A stretch of DNA of 64,000 nucleotides from Alteripontixanthobacter sp. Lineage in GTDB: Bacteria > Pseudomonadota > Alphaproteobacteria > Sphingomonadales > Sphingomonadaceae. The stretch is from positions 1,788,968 to 1,852,967 of the forward strand of contig JBDVPM010000008.1 of NCBI GenBank assembly GCA_039968605.1. The letters are read 5' to 3'. The position numbers and the translations under genes were made by a program. This document shows, one piece after another, positions 44,745 to 54,761 of the stretch. Within the stretch, counting starts at the first letter, position 1; each line of letters opens with the position of its first letter. A model generated the notes under the pieces. The model saw nothing but the letters and a program-made list of their open reading frames with translations, was not told the DNA's origin and made no database searches.

Positions 44745-45398
44745 TCAGCTCGGATCGGCGGGCTGGTTGGCCATCGCTTCGGCTTCCAGCTTTGCAGGTT
44801 CGGCCAAGCCGTCTTCATCGGAGATCACTTCGGGCTCGCCCTCGCCTTCGGCAGGCGCTGCTTCTTCGACTTCCGGCAATGCGGGACCGCCGCCGAGTTC
44901 GCGCAAGTAAAGCAGCAAGTCGGCCCGGTCTTCGGCATTGCCCAGTCCGGCAAAGCTCATCTTGGTACCCGGCGCAAAGCCGCGCGGGCTTTTGAGCCAC
45001 TCGTCCATATTCTCGTAACCCCAGGTCCCGCCGACATCTTTCAGTGCGCTGGAATAGGCGAAGCTGCCCGAATGGCCGCCAACCGGGGAGCCATAGATGC
45101 CGTACAAGTTGGGTCCGGTCCCCGATGGGCCGCCCTGTTCGAAGCTGTGGCATGTGCCGCAGCGACCGGCCGCAGCCTTGGCGCCCGCAGCCGCGTCGCC
45201 GCTCGCAAGCAGCATGGCGAGCGACGGGCCACCGGTACCGTCTCCATCCTCGACCACACCCTCGACCACGAAACCCAGTGTCTCGGGGCGTTCAGGACTA
45301 TCGGCGTGAAAAATCTTCCCGCTGATGATCGACAGGCCAAGGCCTATGACCCCGGCAAACAGGATCCAGCCGAAAATTGTGTTGGTACGATCGCCCAT
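44745..45398 (-). CDS. Membrane-anchored c-type cytochrome
   Basis: A 217-residue protein. One membrane helix at residues 8-26 (FGWILFAGVIGLGLSII) anchors a class I cytochrome c domain with heme motif CGTCH (Cys80, Cys83, His84) and sixth ligand Met147 in GTKMSFAGL. This is the CycM/c552 layout that shuttles electrons between bc1 and oxidase in related bacteria. A low-complexity acidic tail (about 45 residues, Glu/Ala/Pro) follows. The start at 45398 was chosen for MGDRTN, just before the helix. It is divergent from pheA. Confidence 0.9.
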   Translation of the reverse strand: MGDRTNTIFGWILFAGVIGLGLSIISGKIFHADSPERPETLGFVVEGVVEDGDGTGGPSLAMLLASGDAAAGAKAAAGRCGTCHSFEQGGPSGTGPNLYGIYGSPVGGHSGSFAYSSALKDVGGTWGYENMDEWLKSPRGFAPGTKMSFAGLGNAEDRADLLLYLRELGGGPALPEVEEAAPAEGEGEPEVISDEDGLAEPAKLEAEAMANQPADPS

Positions 45399-45536
45399 GA
45401 ATTCACCCGGTTGCAAAACGTGTCGCCGCGATGCGGCATTTCGCACGCGACTTAGAGTTCCGCGCCCCCTCGCGCAAGGCCATATCGCGCCTTGTGCCTT
45501 GCCCGTTATGCATCGGCTGTTTACCGGCATGCAGCG

Positions 45537-46439
45537 ATGCACTCCTATCCAGCCCCCGCTCTCGCCATGGTCGAACAGATGCGCCAGGCCGCTGCGCTTG
45601 CCCCGCAGCAGGCCGTCGCGCTGCAAGGTGCGCCCGGCGCAAACTCGCACCGCGCCGCGATGGAAGCCGCGCCCGAAGCGTTGCCGCTACCTTGTTTCAG
45701 CTTCGAGGATGCAATGGAAACGGTGAAGCGCGGTGAAGCTGGCAGCGCGATCATACCGATCGAAAACTCGCAAAACGGCCGGGTCGCGGATATTCATTTC
45801 CTCCTGCCGGAAAGCGGTTTGTTCATTGTCGGCGAACATTTCATGGAAATCCACCATGCGTTGATGGGGCTTCCCGATGCGGCTGGCGGTTTCGAGGCGG
45901 CCTACAGCCACCCGCAGGCGCTCGGCCAGTCGCGGCATTTCCTGCGGGAACGCGGCATCGTGCCGCTCAGCTATGCGGATACGGCGGGCGCGGCGGCGTT
46001 CGTGGCCGAAAAAGGCGATCCGAAGCTATGCGCAATCGCCCCCGCTCTGTCTGCCGATCTGTACGGGCTGGAAATCGTGGAACGCCGGGTGGAAGATGCC
46101 AGCGACAACATGACCCGCTTCGTCATCCTGGCCGAGCGGCCCAACGACGTCGCGGCACTGGGTGATGGGCCAGCGATGACCACATTCGTGTTCGAAGTGA
46201 AGAATATCCCCGCCGCGCTGTACAAGGTGCTGGGCGGCTTTGCGACCAATGGCGTGAACATGACCAAGCTGGAAAGCTATCAGGTCGGGGCCAGTTTCGA
46301 GGCGACGATGTTCTACGCCGATATCGTGGGCGCGCCCGGCGATCCGGCGGTGGATCGCGCGCTGGAGGAGATGGCGTTTCACTGCAAGGACTGGCGGCTG
46401 CTGGGCACCTATCCGCAGGCTCTGGCGCGCGGGCGATAA
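45537..46439 (+). CDS. pheA: Prephenate dehydratase
   Basis: A 300-residue monofunctional enzyme converting prephenate to phenylpyruvate in phenylalanine synthesis. The dehydratase domain has IPIENSQNGRV, SHPQALGQSRHFL, and the TRF catalytic motif in SDNMTRFVILAERP. An ACT domain follows (FATNGVNMTKLESYQVG) for feedback by phenylalanine. The ESRP motif reads ESYQ here. The ATG at 45537 gives the usual length, though Met at 45567 is also possible. Confidence 0.9.
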   Translation: MHSYPAPALAMVEQMRQAAALAPQQAVALQGAPGANSHRAAMEAAPEALPLPCFSFEDAMETVKRGEAGSAIIPIENSQNGRVADIHFLLPESGLFIVGEHFMEIHHALMGLPDAAGGFEAAYSHPQALGQSRHFLRERGIVPLSYADTAGAAAFVAEKGDPKLCAIAPALSADLYGLEIVERRVEDASDNMTRFVILAERPNDVAALGDGPAMTTFVFEVKNIPAALYKVLGGFATNGVNMTKLESYQVGASFEATMFYADIVGAPGDPAVDRALEEMAFHCKDWRLLGTYPQALARGR

Positions 46440-46538
46440 AGACTGAACGTAATAGAGGCGATCAAAAGCTTTCGAACTGGTTGCGAATTTCCGATCGAGC
46501 GGTTGTAATGGCGCCAGCCCCATGCCACCAAACCGGTC

Positions 46539-47282
46539 GTGAATTCGATGATGGGGGATAGCGCCGCAGCAGCGGCATCGGTGGCCGCCGCGCCGCCGCC
46601 CATCACGGCAGGACGTCCGTCCGCGCCTATCGAGGATAACGAGCCGGCCGCCCCGATCGACCGCCTGGCGGATTTTCGCGAGAATTGGGACGATATTCGC
46701 AGCGATGGCGATATCCAGTTCGAACCGCTGCAAGTTCCCAAAGAGGAACCGCCTGAACCCCCGGGCTGGCTGGAGGCATTGTTCGAGTGGCTCGGCGAAT
46801 TGCTCGCCCCTCTTGGTGAACTGCTGGGGCTATCCTGGCCGGTATTGAAATGGGTGCTCCTGGTGCTGGCGGCATCGGCTCTGCTTTACCTGCTTTGGCG
46901 ACTGATCGAGCCGGCGCTGGGCTGGAATCCGTCCAGCCGGGCCAAGGCAGAACCCGAATGGGCACCGCAGCGCGAGGAAGCGCTGGCCCTGCTGGAAGAT
47001 GCCGATCGGCTGGCGGAGCAAGGTGATTACGGCGCGGCCACGCATTTGCTGCTGCAACGCAGCGTCAGGCAGATATCCGATGCGCGGCCCGACTGGGTGG
47101 AGCCCAGCAGCACGGCGCGCGAACTGGCGGCTCTGACCGCCCTGCCCGACGTCGCCCGCAACGCCTTCGCCACGATAGCCGAGCGGGTGGAAATGAGCCT
47201 GTTCGCGCTGCGACAATTGGGCCAGGACGATTGGCAGGCTGCCCGCGATGCCTATTCCCGCTTCGCACTGGAGCGTCTGTGA
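46539..47282 (+). CDS. DUF4129-type membrane protein
   Basis: A 247-residue protein. It has a Pro/Ala-rich N-terminus and one membrane helix at about 103-123 (LKWVLLVLAASALLYLLW). The DUF4129-like C-terminal helices are present (AATHLLLQRSVRQISDARPD, then SSTARELAALTAL). The GTG at 46539 was used as start, with ATG at 46548 a good alternative. It begins the operon with MoxR and DUF58 genes and overlaps the next gene by TGATG. Confidence 0.78.
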   Translation: MNSMMGDSAAAAASVAAAPPPITAGRPSAPIEDNEPAAPIDRLADFRENWDDIRSDGDIQFEPLQVPKEEPPEPPGWLEALFEWLGELLAPLGELLGLSWPVLKWVLLVLAASALLYLLWRLIEPALGWNPSSRAKAEPEWAPQREEALALLEDADRLAEQGDYGAATHLLLQRSVRQISDARPDWVEPSSTARELAALTALPDVARNAFATIAERVEMSLFALRQLGQDDWQAARDAYSRFALERL

Positions 47283-48616
47283 TGGCGAGCATTCCCGCGT
47301 CCACCGCGACTGCTGGCGATGGCGGTAACGCTGCGCCTTTCGACCCGAAAGTGGTGCTCGGCCTGCTGCTGTTCGGCACGCTGGCCTTCCTCGCCACACT
47401 GTATTTCATCGGCAGCGGAAATACCGGCAGCCGGGAAAATGGGCAGGCGCATGCGGTGTCCAATGGGTTCAACGGCTATGCCGGTCTTGCCGCCCTGCTC
47501 GATCGGCAAGGTTACGAGGTCGACGTGTCCCGCAGCCCCGGCCGGTACGACACTTACGGTCTGCTAGTGCTGACCCCGCCGCCATTTACCGATGCGGAAG
47601 AGCTTGCGGAAATCATCGAAGACCGCCGCTTTACCGGCCCGACACTGGTGATCCTGCCGAAGTGGCAAGCTTTTCCGGTGCCCGACAATGTCGATGTCGA
47701 GCATGAAGATGGCTGGGTTATCGGCGAGCAAATCGGGGAGCCGCCTTTTGCTGCAAGGCTGGACGAACCGTTCGCAATGAGCCTGAAGACCGGTTTGCTG
47801 CGGCAGCGACAGGATCATTGGTCCGGGCTGGGCATGACCGGCAACCTGCCCGATCGGCGCAAGGTGATGGCATTCGACGAAGCGATGTTGAACCCTCTCG
47901 TCAGCGATGCCGATGGCGATATGCTGGTGGGTTATCTCGACGATGGCGGCCACTACCCCGTGCTGGACGAAGCGGCGGGCATCCCGACCTACGACATCGA
48001 TCAGAGCAACCACAATATCGACAAGTGGAACGTCACTTTCGTGGCCGAGCCGGACCTGATGAATAATTACGGGATGGCCGATGCGCAGCGGGCGGCGCTG
48101 GCCTTGGCGCTGATCGGCGCGGTCCAGGAAGGCGAGGATTTGCCAGTCATTTTCGATGTCACGCTGAACGGGCTGGGCGGCACGCAGAACCTGCTGACGT
48201 TGGCCTTCACTCCGCCCTTCCTGGCGGCAACCCTGTGCCTGATCCTCGCCTTGATCGTTGTAGGCTGGCGGGGGTTCAAGCGGTTCGGCCCGCCGGTTGC
48301 CGCGATGCGCGAAATTGCTTTCGGAAAAACACGGCTGGTGGCCAATGGTGCCGGGCTGATCCAGCGCAGCGGGCGGCTGCATCTGTTGACCGATCGCTAT
48401 GGCCAAATGATTGCCGCACGTATCGCGAGCAAGCTGGGGCTGCGCCATTCCGATCCCGAACATATCGACGCCGCCCTGGCCCGGCGCGCGCCCGATATGG
48501 AACCGTTTTCGCTCGCCGCGAACCGCCTGGAACGGGCGCGGCGGCCCGCCGAAATTCTCCGCGCGGCCCACGGCTTGCGCGAAATCGAACAGCAACTTGA
48601 GAGGAAACCCCGATGA
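47282..48616 (+). CDS. DUF4350 membrane protein
   Basis: A 444-residue protein with an N-terminal membrane helix (about 24-43), a DUF4350 domain in the middle ([20 protein letters not shown], then [20 protein letters not shown]), and a second helix at about 315-335 ([16 protein letters not shown]), with a helical cytoplasmic tail. These domains are the standard neighbours of MoxR/DUF58 genes. Start and stop both overlap the neighbouring genes, so it is the second gene of a coupled operon. Confidence 0.8.
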   Translation: MASIPASTATAGDGGNAAPFDPKVVLGLLLFGTLAFLATLYFIGSGNTGSRENGQAHAVSNGFNGYAGLAALLDRQGYEVDVSRSPGRYDTYGLLVLTPPPFTDAEELAEIIEDRRFTGPTLVILPKWQAFPVPDNVDVEHEDGWVIGEQIGEPPFAARLDEPFAMSLKTGLLRQRQDHWSGLGMTGNLPDRRKVMAFDEAMLNPLVSDADGDMLVGYLDDGGHYPVLDEAAGIPTYDIDQSNHNIDKWNVTFVAEPDLMNNYGMADAQRAALALALIGAVQEGEDLPVIFDVTLNGLGGTQNLLTLAFTPPFLAATLCLILALIVVGWRGFKRFGPPVAAMREIAFGKTRLVANGAGLIQRSGRLHLLTDRYGQMIAARIASKLGLRHSDPEHIDAALARRAPDMEPFSLAANRLERARRPAEILRAAHGLREIEQQLERKPR

Positions 48617-49569
48617 CACTCGACGATGTACGCGCGCTGGCGCAGGCGATACGCGGCGAGGTGGCGAAAGCCATCGTCGGGCAGGAAGAAACGGTCGATC
48701 ACCTGCTCGCGGCCCTGCTGGCCGAGGGTCATGTGCTGCTGGAAGGACCGCCCGGAACCGCCAAGACTTTCCTCGCGCAAAGTTTCGCCACCGCATTGGG
48801 GCTGGATTTCGGCCGCATCCAGTTTACGCCGGACCTGCTGCCGGGCGATATTCTGGGCTCCAACCTGTTCAATTTCCAGACCAGCCAGTTCACCCTGACG
48901 CGCGGACCGATTTTCTGCGACCTGTTGCTGGCGGACGAGATCAACCGCACTCCGCCCAAAACGCAGGCCGCGCTTCTGGAAGCAATGCAGGAACGCCGTG
49001 TGACGCTGGACGGGGAAACGCACGCGCTGCCCGACCGCTTCATGGTGGTCGCCACGCAAAACCCGATCGAGAACCAAGGGGTCTACCCGCTGCCCGAGGC
49101 CCAGCTCGACCGGTTCCTGTTCAAGCTGCTGATACCCTATCCCGACGAGGCGGAGGAGGCGCGCATCGTGACCATGTTCGGCCAGCGTCAGGGGCCGGCC
49201 CGCCCGGCGGAGCTGGGTGTAACGGCAGTCGACGGAGCAAATTCGGTGGCCGAATTGCGCCAGGCGGTAACCAGCGTGACCATGGCGAGCGAGGTGACGG
49301 ATTACATCGTGCGCCTGGTCCGCTCGACGCGGGAAAACCTGGAACTGTCCAGCGGGGCCAGCCCGCGCGCCGCCGTATTGCTCGCCAATGCGGCCCGTGC
49401 CAGGGCCGCATTGCAGGGCCGTGATTATGTCATTCCGGACGATGTGAAGGCGCTGGCCACTTCGGTGCTGCGCCACCGCCTCGTCCTCAGCCCTGCCGCG
49501 GAAATCGAAGGCCGGGTGATGGAAGAACTGGTCGCAGAGCTGGTCGAAACAACCGAAGCGCCGAGGTAA
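48613..49569 (+). CDS. MoxR family AAA+ ATPase
   Basis: A 318-residue ATPase. Walker A GPPGTAKT, Walker [21 protein letters not shown], and the MoxR motif [20 protein letters not shown] are present. MoxR proteins act as chaperone-like ATPases that mature or activate metal-containing or envelope enzymes with a vWA/DUF58 partner. It overlaps the DUF4350 gene by ATGA and precedes the DUF58 gene by ten bases. Confidence 0.9.
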   Translation: MTLDDVRALAQAIRGEVAKAIVGQEETVDHLLAALLAEGHVLLEGPPGTAKTFLAQSFATALGLDFGRIQFTPDLLPGDILGSNLFNFQTSQFTLTRGPIFCDLLLADEINRTPPKTQAALLEAMQERRVTLDGETHALPDRFMVVATQNPIENQGVYPLPEAQLDRFLFKLLIPYPDEAEEARIVTMFGQRQGPARPAELGVTAVDGANSVAELRQAVTSVTMASEVTDYIVRLVRSTRENLELSSGASPRAAVLLANAARARAALQGRDYVIPDDVKALATSVLRHRLVLSPAAEIEGRVMEELVAELVETTEAPR

Positions 49570-49579
49570 GCGCGCGGCG

Positions 49580-50920
49580 GTGTCCTTCCCCATCGTCCCC
49601 ACCACGCGCGCCGCCTGGCTGATCGCGCTGGCCGCCCCGATCGCGGTGGTGATCGCGGCTGCCCGGCCCGATGCGTGGGTGATCGCACCGGCTGCCGGGG
49701 CGGCACTGCTGGTACTGATCCTGCTCGATGGGCTTGTGGCAGGCCGGTTGCAGGACTTACAGATGATCGCTCCATCCGATTGCGAGGTTGGCGAGCCGCT
49801 GACCCTGTCGATCCTCGCAGAATTTCGCGGGCGCACCGGCGGCGGGCCGCCACACGCCGCAATCCAGTTCGATCCGCGCCTTGGCGGGCCTGATTTTCCG
49901 GGTGGCCGCGCCGAATTTGCGCTGACGGATCGGCCCGATCGCAATGTACGGCAGGGCTATGCCACCCTCACCCCGGACAGGCGCGGCACTGCGCCGCTGG
50001 GGGCAATGTGGTTGCGCTGGGCCGGCCCGCTGGGCCTTGGCGCGCGGCAGAAGATGCAGGAAATCGATCATGACCTGCGCATCTGGCCCGATCTCTCACC
50101 CATCCGTAGCCCGGATTTGCAAGCCTTCCTGCGCGATGCCCAGTTCGGCCTGATCGCGCGGCGCATTCGCGGCGAAGGCACGCAGTTCGAGGCATTGTCA
50201 GAATATGAGCCGGGGATGGATCGCCGCCGGATCGACTGGAAGGCCAGCGCGCGCCACACCCGGCTCTATGCCCGCGAGAACGAGAGCGAGCGCAACAATC
50301 AGATCGTGTTCGCATTCGATTTGGGGCAGGCGATGTGCGAGCCGGTGGACGGTCTGCCGCGCATCGACCGCGCGGTGACAGCCGCGCTTACTGCGGCCTA
50401 TGTCGCGCTGAAAGGCGGCGACAGGGTGAGCCTGTTCGGTTTTGCCCGGCGGCCCGAACTCGCCACGCCGTTCTTCTCCGATGCGCGCGCCTTTCCGCGC
50501 CTGCAAAGCGCCGCCGCCAGCCTTGATTATCATAGCGAGGAGCCGAACTTTACCCTTGGCCTCGCCACTCTGACCGCGCGGCTCCAGCGCCGTTCGATGA
50601 TCATCCTGTTTTCCGATTTCACCGACCCGACGGGGGCCGAGCTGATGATCGAGAGCGTTTCGCGGCTGGTGAACAAGCATCTCGTGCTGATCGTTACCAT
50701 CGAGGATAGCGAGTTGACCCAGCTACGCGAGGCCGAGCCTGCCAGCATCGATGCGCTGGCCATGGCGGTCACCGCCGATACGCTCGCGCGCCAACGCGCG
50801 CTGGTGCTTGGCCGCCTTCGTCAGCTGGGCGTGGATATTATCGAGGCACCGTGGGACAAGATCGGTTACCGCCTGATCGACCGCTATCTGGACATCAAGC
50901 GCGCGGGGACGATCGGATAG
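49580..50920 (+). CDS. DUF58 protein (vWA-like partner of MoxR)
   Basis: A 446-residue protein with GTG start. Two N-terminal membrane helices (about 10-50) precede a DUF58 region with EYEPGMDRRRIDWKASARHT, the conserved R-x-I-D-W-K-A block. A vWA-like fold follows (VFAFDLGQAM, then SMIILFSDFTDP). It is the standard partner of MoxR ATPases and was probably inherited with them as one unit. Confidence 0.83.
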   Translation: MSFPIVPTTRAAWLIALAAPIAVVIAAARPDAWVIAPAAGAALLVLILLDGLVAGRLQDLQMIAPSDCEVGEPLTLSILAEFRGRTGGGPPHAAIQFDPRLGGPDFPGGRAEFALTDRPDRNVRQGYATLTPDRRGTAPLGAMWLRWAGPLGLGARQKMQEIDHDLRIWPDLSPIRSPDLQAFLRDAQFGLIARRIRGEGTQFEALSEYEPGMDRRRIDWKASARHTRLYARENESERNNQIVFAFDLGQAMCEPVDGLPRIDRAVTAALTAAYVALKGGDRVSLFGFARRPELATPFFSDARAFPRLQSAAASLDYHSEEPNFTLGLATLTARLQRRSMIILFSDFTDPTGAELMIESVSRLVNKHLVLIVTIEDSELTQLREAEPASIDALAMAVTADTLARQRALVLGRLRQLGVDIIEAPWDKIGYRLIDRYLDIKRAGTIG

Positions 50921-50924
50921 CGAC

Positions 50925-52004
50925 ATGAAAGCTCCCATCCTTTCCAATTTCTTCCGCAAACAGGTCATCGCCACGCCCGATATCGATGCGGCGATGCTGC
51001 GTTCCGACAAGTTCCGGTTGGAGCGCGAAGGCGACTGGCGCACGCTGGAAGATCTGCTGGTGCGGATGGAAAAGGGCTCTCTGCGCGGCGTGTCGGATGA
51101 CGATATATTGGCGCTGCCCGCGCTGTATCGTACCGCCGCCAGCAGCCTGGCCGTGGCGCGCGAGACTTCGCTGGACGCAGCCACGCTGCATTATCTGGAA
51201 TCGCTGGTCCAGCGCGCCTGGTTCCAGGTGTACGGCCCTAAACAAGGCTTCGTAGCGTGGTTTCGCGGGTTCCTTACCGGCGGGTGGAGCCGCGCGGTTC
51301 GCGAGATCTGGCTTGATATCTGTATCGCGCTGTTCGTGATGGTCGCGGGCACGGTCGTCGGCTGGCTGCTCGTATCGCGCGATAATGAGTGGTATTACGC
51401 GCTGGTTCCGACCCAATTCCTCGACACGCGCCGTCCGGGAGCGACGCGCGAAGTGTTGCTGGAAAGTCTGGCGACCAAGCCCGACGCTGGCGGCCTGTCC
51501 GCTTTCGCCGCCTATCTGTTCAGCAACAATGCGGGGGTTTCGATCATGGCGTTCGCGCTGGGCTTTGCGTTCGGCATTCCGTCGCTGCTGCTGCTGGTGC
51601 ACAATATGGCGGTGCTGGGCGCGATGATGTGGCTGTTTTCCGAAGCCGGGCTGACGATGGAATTCGCCGCCTGGCTCTCCGTTCACGGAACGACCGAGCT
51701 CCTCGGCATAATGCTCGCCGGGGCAGCCGGCCTCCATATCGGCCGGTCCATGGCGTTTCCGGGCAATCGCTCCATCCTGTCCGCCGCGGCGACCAGCGGA
51801 AAGCGGGCTGCGCAAGTGATGGCCGGTGTCGTCGTAATGATGATATTTGCGGCGATCCTCGAGGCATTTCCCCGCCAGCTGGTCGGTTCGCCCGATATGC
51901 GTTTTACCATTGGCGGGTTCATGCTGGCATTCTGGATCCTGTATTTCGCCGCGCTGGGCCGTCCACGTAGAACGCGCCCTGCCGCGCCGGAGCATGCCGC
52001 ATGA
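50925..52004 (+). CDS. SpoIIM/stage II sporulation protein M family membrane protein
   Basis: A 359-residue membrane protein. It has a cytoplasmic N-terminal region of about 100 residues, then five or six helices (for example WLDICIALFVMVAGTVVGWL and MAFALGFAFGIPSLLLL). The motif EFAAWLSVHGTTELLGIMLA, with an HG-xx-E core, is conserved in the SpoIIM family. It is a permease-like protein of unknown substrate. It overlaps the RDD gene by ATGA. Confidence 0.8.
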   Translation: MKAPILSNFFRKQVIATPDIDAAMLRSDKFRLEREGDWRTLEDLLVRMEKGSLRGVSDDDILALPALYRTAASSLAVARETSLDAATLHYLESLVQRAWFQVYGPKQGFVAWFRGFLTGGWSRAVREIWLDICIALFVMVAGTVVGWLLVSRDNEWYYALVPTQFLDTRRPGATREVLLESLATKPDAGGLSAFAAYLFSNNAGVSIMAFALGFAFGIPSLLLLVHNMAVLGAMMWLFSEAGLTMEFAAWLSVHGTTELLGIMLAGAAGLHIGRSMAFPGNRSILSAAATSGKRAAQVMAGVVVMMIFAAILEAFPRQLVGSPDMRFTIGGFMLAFWILYFAALGRPRRTRPAAPEHAA

Positions 52005-52930
52005 GCGCCGCGCAATCCGCGTCCAACCCGGCCCCCTATCTCGCGCATCAGGACAAGCGCAGGCGGCAGGTGATTACGCCCGAAGGCCTCGCCCTGCCCT
52101 TCACCGTTGCCACGCGCATGTCGCGTGCTGGTGCGCTGATCCTCGACTTCGTGATCATCTACGGGTCGATGCTTGTATTCTTCCTGTTGCTAATCTGGGT
52201 CGCCGGGGGCTTGCTGGACGGCAATCTGGATGATGCCACGGTCAGCGGCGCGGGCGAGTTTCTGGTGATGATCGTAATCGCGCTGCTGTTCCTCGCGCGA
52301 TACGGCTATTTCCTGATGTTCGAACTCGGTCCGCGCGGCGCAACGCCTGGCAAGCGTGCGGCGGGCATCAGGGTGGCGGCGCGCGATGGCGGGCGTTTGA
52401 CGGCAGAAGCGGTGATCGCCCGCAACCTGCTGCGCGATATCGAGCTGTTCATGCCGATCGTGTTCCTGCTGCAAGCGCCCAGCGGGGCGATGGGCGCCGC
52501 GGGCATCGCCGCGACCGCGTGGTTCCTCACCTTCATGCTGCTCCCCTTTTTCAACAAGGATGCCATGCGCGCGGGCGATATCGTGGCGGGCACCTGGGTT
52601 GTCGAAGCGCCCAAGGCGAAATTGCAGGATACCATGTCCACGGCAGAAGCGGCGCATGGAACCAGCGGGCTAACCGGAGCACAATACAAGTTCGGCGATG
52701 CAGAACTGTCGGTTTACGGCGAATACGAGTTGCAGACGCTGGAACGCGTGCTGCGCGAAGACCGGGGCGAAGCGATTGCGGCGGTAGCCGAGACGATTTG
52801 CCGCAAAATCGGCTGGAATCGGGGCAGCGGCGACGAACGCGCCTTCCTGGAGGCGTTCTACAACCAATTGCGCGCGCGGCTGGAAGGCGGGATGCGGTTC
52901 GGCCAGCGCAAATCCAACAAATTCTCGTAA
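52001..52930 (+). CDS. RDD family membrane protein
   Basis: A 309-residue protein. The RDD signature is a first helix with Arg and Asp residues (RAGALILDFVIIYG), then MFELGPRGATPGKRAAGIRV and LLRDIELFMPIVFLL. It ends in a long soluble tail of about 110 residues that is helical and charged. RDD proteins are transporter-like, sometimes Na+/H+ antiporters. It closes the DUF4129-to-RDD operon. Confidence 0.82.
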   Translation: MSAAQSASNPAPYLAHQDKRRRQVITPEGLALPFTVATRMSRAGALILDFVIIYGSMLVFFLLLIWVAGGLLDGNLDDATVSGAGEFLVMIVIALLFLARYGYFLMFELGPRGATPGKRAAGIRVAARDGGRLTAEAVIARNLLRDIELFMPIVFLLQAPSGAMGAAGIAATAWFLTFMLLPFFNKDAMRAGDIVAGTWVVEAPKAKLQDTMSTAEAAHGTSGLTGAQYKFGDAELSVYGEYELQTLERVLREDRGEAIAAVAETICRKIGWNRGSGDERAFLEAFYNQLRARLEGGMRFGQRKSNKFS

Positions 52931-52950
52931 AAACGGGCCGGTGCGCCCCC

Positions 52951-52975
52951 GGAACCAGAACCGCTTGTATACGTT
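52951..52975 (+). promoter_or_regulatory. EcfG-type promoter of the periplasmic coiled-coil gene
   Basis: GGAAC (52951-52955), 17 bases, then GTT (52973-52975), ending 70 bases before the ATG at 53046. It matches the spacing at phyR and nepR, so this gene is a likely member of the general stress regulon. Confidence 0.7.
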
Positions 52976-53045
52976 TTTCGCTTGCGTGCCCGGCTGCCGC
53001 TTCGGCAAGGCCATGGCTGCACCATATTCCAACAAGGAAAAATCT

Positions 53046-53423
53046 ATGAAACTGCTACTTTCCGGCATCGCGGCCGCTTCGCTGGCTATGCCATTCGCCG
53101 TATCCGCTCAGGACGGACGGGCACCGGCCCAGCAGACGATCGTGGTCGAGGCACCGAGCAATCTGAACGAGAAGCAGCAGCGCCAATGGGACAAGCTTAA
53201 CCGCGAAGCCACGCAACTGGAAAAGCGGCTGACCACTCTGCGCGCCCGCATTCTGGATGACCGCGCTGAAATCACCGATGCCCAGCGCCGGGTAGAGCGC
53301 GCGCAGGACAAGCTGGAGCGCGAGCAAAAGGACTTGGCGCGCACGCAGGACCGGATCGAAGACGCCGAAAAGGATCGCTCGCGCATCGAACGCCGCCGCA
53401 TCAAGATCCTTTCGGACGATTGA
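53046..53423 (+). CDS. Small secreted coiled-coil protein of the stress regulon
   Basis: A 125-residue protein with a signal peptide (residues about 1-21, cleaved after VSAQ or nearby). The remainder is almost wholly charged helix with heptad repeats (LNREATQLEKRLTTLRARIL, then RRVERAQDKLEREQKDLART). It is probably periplasmic. There is no known family beyond coiled coil. The EcfG-type promoter upstream suggests a role in envelope stress survival. The ATG at 53046 is preceded by AAGGAAAAA. Confidence 0.8.
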   Translation: MKLLLSGIAAASLAMPFAVSAQDGRAPAQQTIVVEAPSNLNEKQQRQWDKLNREATQLEKRLTTLRARILDDRAEITDAQRRVERAQDKLEREQKDLARTQDRIEDAEKDRSRIERRRIKILSDD

Positions 53424-53447
53424 TCCGGCGGCCGATCGGGTAAACGG

Positions 53448-53469
53448 GGCGGAGTAAGCCTACTCCGCC
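53448..53469. terminator. Hairpin between convergent genes (possible terminator)
   Basis: GGCGGAGTA (53448-53456) pairs with TACTCCGCC (53461-53469) across a four-base loop. It overlaps the end of the asparaginase-type gene. No T run follows on either strand, so termination is uncertain. Confidence 0.35.
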
Positions 53470-54581
53470 TCGTAGCCGAATATCGCCACCTCGCTGACCC
53501 CTTCATGGGTTGCGCGGGCGCGGTACATGCCGCTGGTGTTGAAGCTGAAGATCAGCTGCCCTTCCGGCCCGGCGACGATCACGCCGCCGCTGCCACCCAG
53601 ATCAGCCACTTCGGCCAACACTGCATCGGCGATGTTCTGAACGATATCTTCGGTCAGCGCGACTTCGGTAAAGTGAATTATTTTTCCGCCATCATCCGGC
53701 GTGGAATCCGCCCCGAAATCCTCGAGCGCCATCCGGCTGGCCAACCGCATCCTGGTACAGATCTCAAGCGCCACGCCTACGCGGATGAAATATTCGCCAG
53801 CCCCGGTGGCGGAAACGGCGCAGGCGCGGTTGTCGGCATAGGTTCCGGCCCCCACGATCGGCGCATCGCCGATCCGGCCCCAGCGCTTGCCGGTCAGGCC
53901 GCCGGTAGAGGTGCCCGCCGCCAGATTGCCCTTACTATCGAGCGCCACCGCACCGACCGTGCCGAATTTGTGATCGACATCCATCGCAGATAGCTTCTGC
54001 GCCTTCAACCGCTCCAGCGATTCACGCCGTCGCTCGGTCTCGAAATAGCCCGGCAGAACGGTATCCAGCGCTCCCCCAAGCGCGGGGTCGCGGGCGAATG
54101 TCTCGGCGCCCTCGCCGCTCAGGAAAACGTGCCGCCCATCGTTCATTACGGCTCGGGCCAGGCGGATCGGGTTGCGAATGGTGGTCACGCCGGTCACCGC
54201 GCCGGCCTTGCGCGCTCTGCCGTCCATCACTGCCGCGTCAAGCTCGGCCGCGCCGTCCCAGGTGAGCACCGCGCCGCGTCCGGCGTTGAACTTCGGATCG
54301 TCCTCCATCAAGACGATGGCGGTTTCTACCGCGTCCATTGCACTGCCGCCATCGCGCAGGATCGCACTGCCAGCCTCCAGCGCCTGTTCCAGCGCCTCCA
54401 TATAGGCCGCGCGCTGCGCGTCGGTCATATTCGCACGCTCCAGAGTGCCCGCCCCGCCATGGATCGCGAACGACCAGCGCGCTTCGTCCGGTTCCTCGTT
54501 ATTGGCATGGGGATGAGCCAGCGCCGGGCCCGCTCCCAACGTCAGTGCCAATGCGGCGAGGCGGATCAAGTTTCTGGTCAT
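53460..54581 (-). CDS. Isoaspartyl peptidase/L-asparaginase (plant type, Ntn-hydrolase)
   Basis: A 373-residue exported enzyme. A signal peptide occupies about residues 1-23 (LAALALTLGAGPALAHPHA). The precursor has FAIHGGAGTL, DGGSAMDAVETAIVLMEDDP, FNAGRGAVLTWDG and the catalytic Thr at GTVGAVALD, where autocleavage generates the nucleophile. A GTSTGGLTGKRWGRIGDAPI block binds substrate. The family hydrolyses isoaspartyl dipeptides and asparagine. It was taken from the ATG at 54581. Confidence 0.9.
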   Translation of the reverse strand: MTRNLIRLAALALTLGAGPALAHPHANNEEPDEARWSFAIHGGAGTLERANMTDAQRAAYMEALEQALEAGSAILRDGGSAMDAVETAIVLMEDDPKFNAGRGAVLTWDGAAELDAAVMDGRARKAGAVTGVTTIRNPIRLARAVMNDGRHVFLSGEGAETFARDPALGGALDTVLPGYFETERRRESLERLKAQKLSAMDVDHKFGTVGAVALDSKGNLAAGTSTGGLTGKRWGRIGDAPIVGAGTYADNRACAVSATGAGEYFIRVGVALEICTRMRLASRMALEDFGADSTPDDGGKIIHFTEVALTEDIVQNIADAVLAEVADLGGSGGVIVAGPEGQLIFSFNTSGMYRARATHEGVSEVAIFGYEAE

Positions 54582-54761
54582 TGCGGCATTCTCTCCCGAG
54601 TGAGCGGCCATCGTGGCGCGGAATATCCCATCTGGCAAGCAGGCCTGGCCCCCGGAAAAAAGCAGACCGGTTGCCGGGAACGAATCACACCGATTTGCGT
54701 TTGGACCGATATGCGAGAATAATGCCTCGCAGGGGGCTGATATGACGGGGAGTAATTTTAC

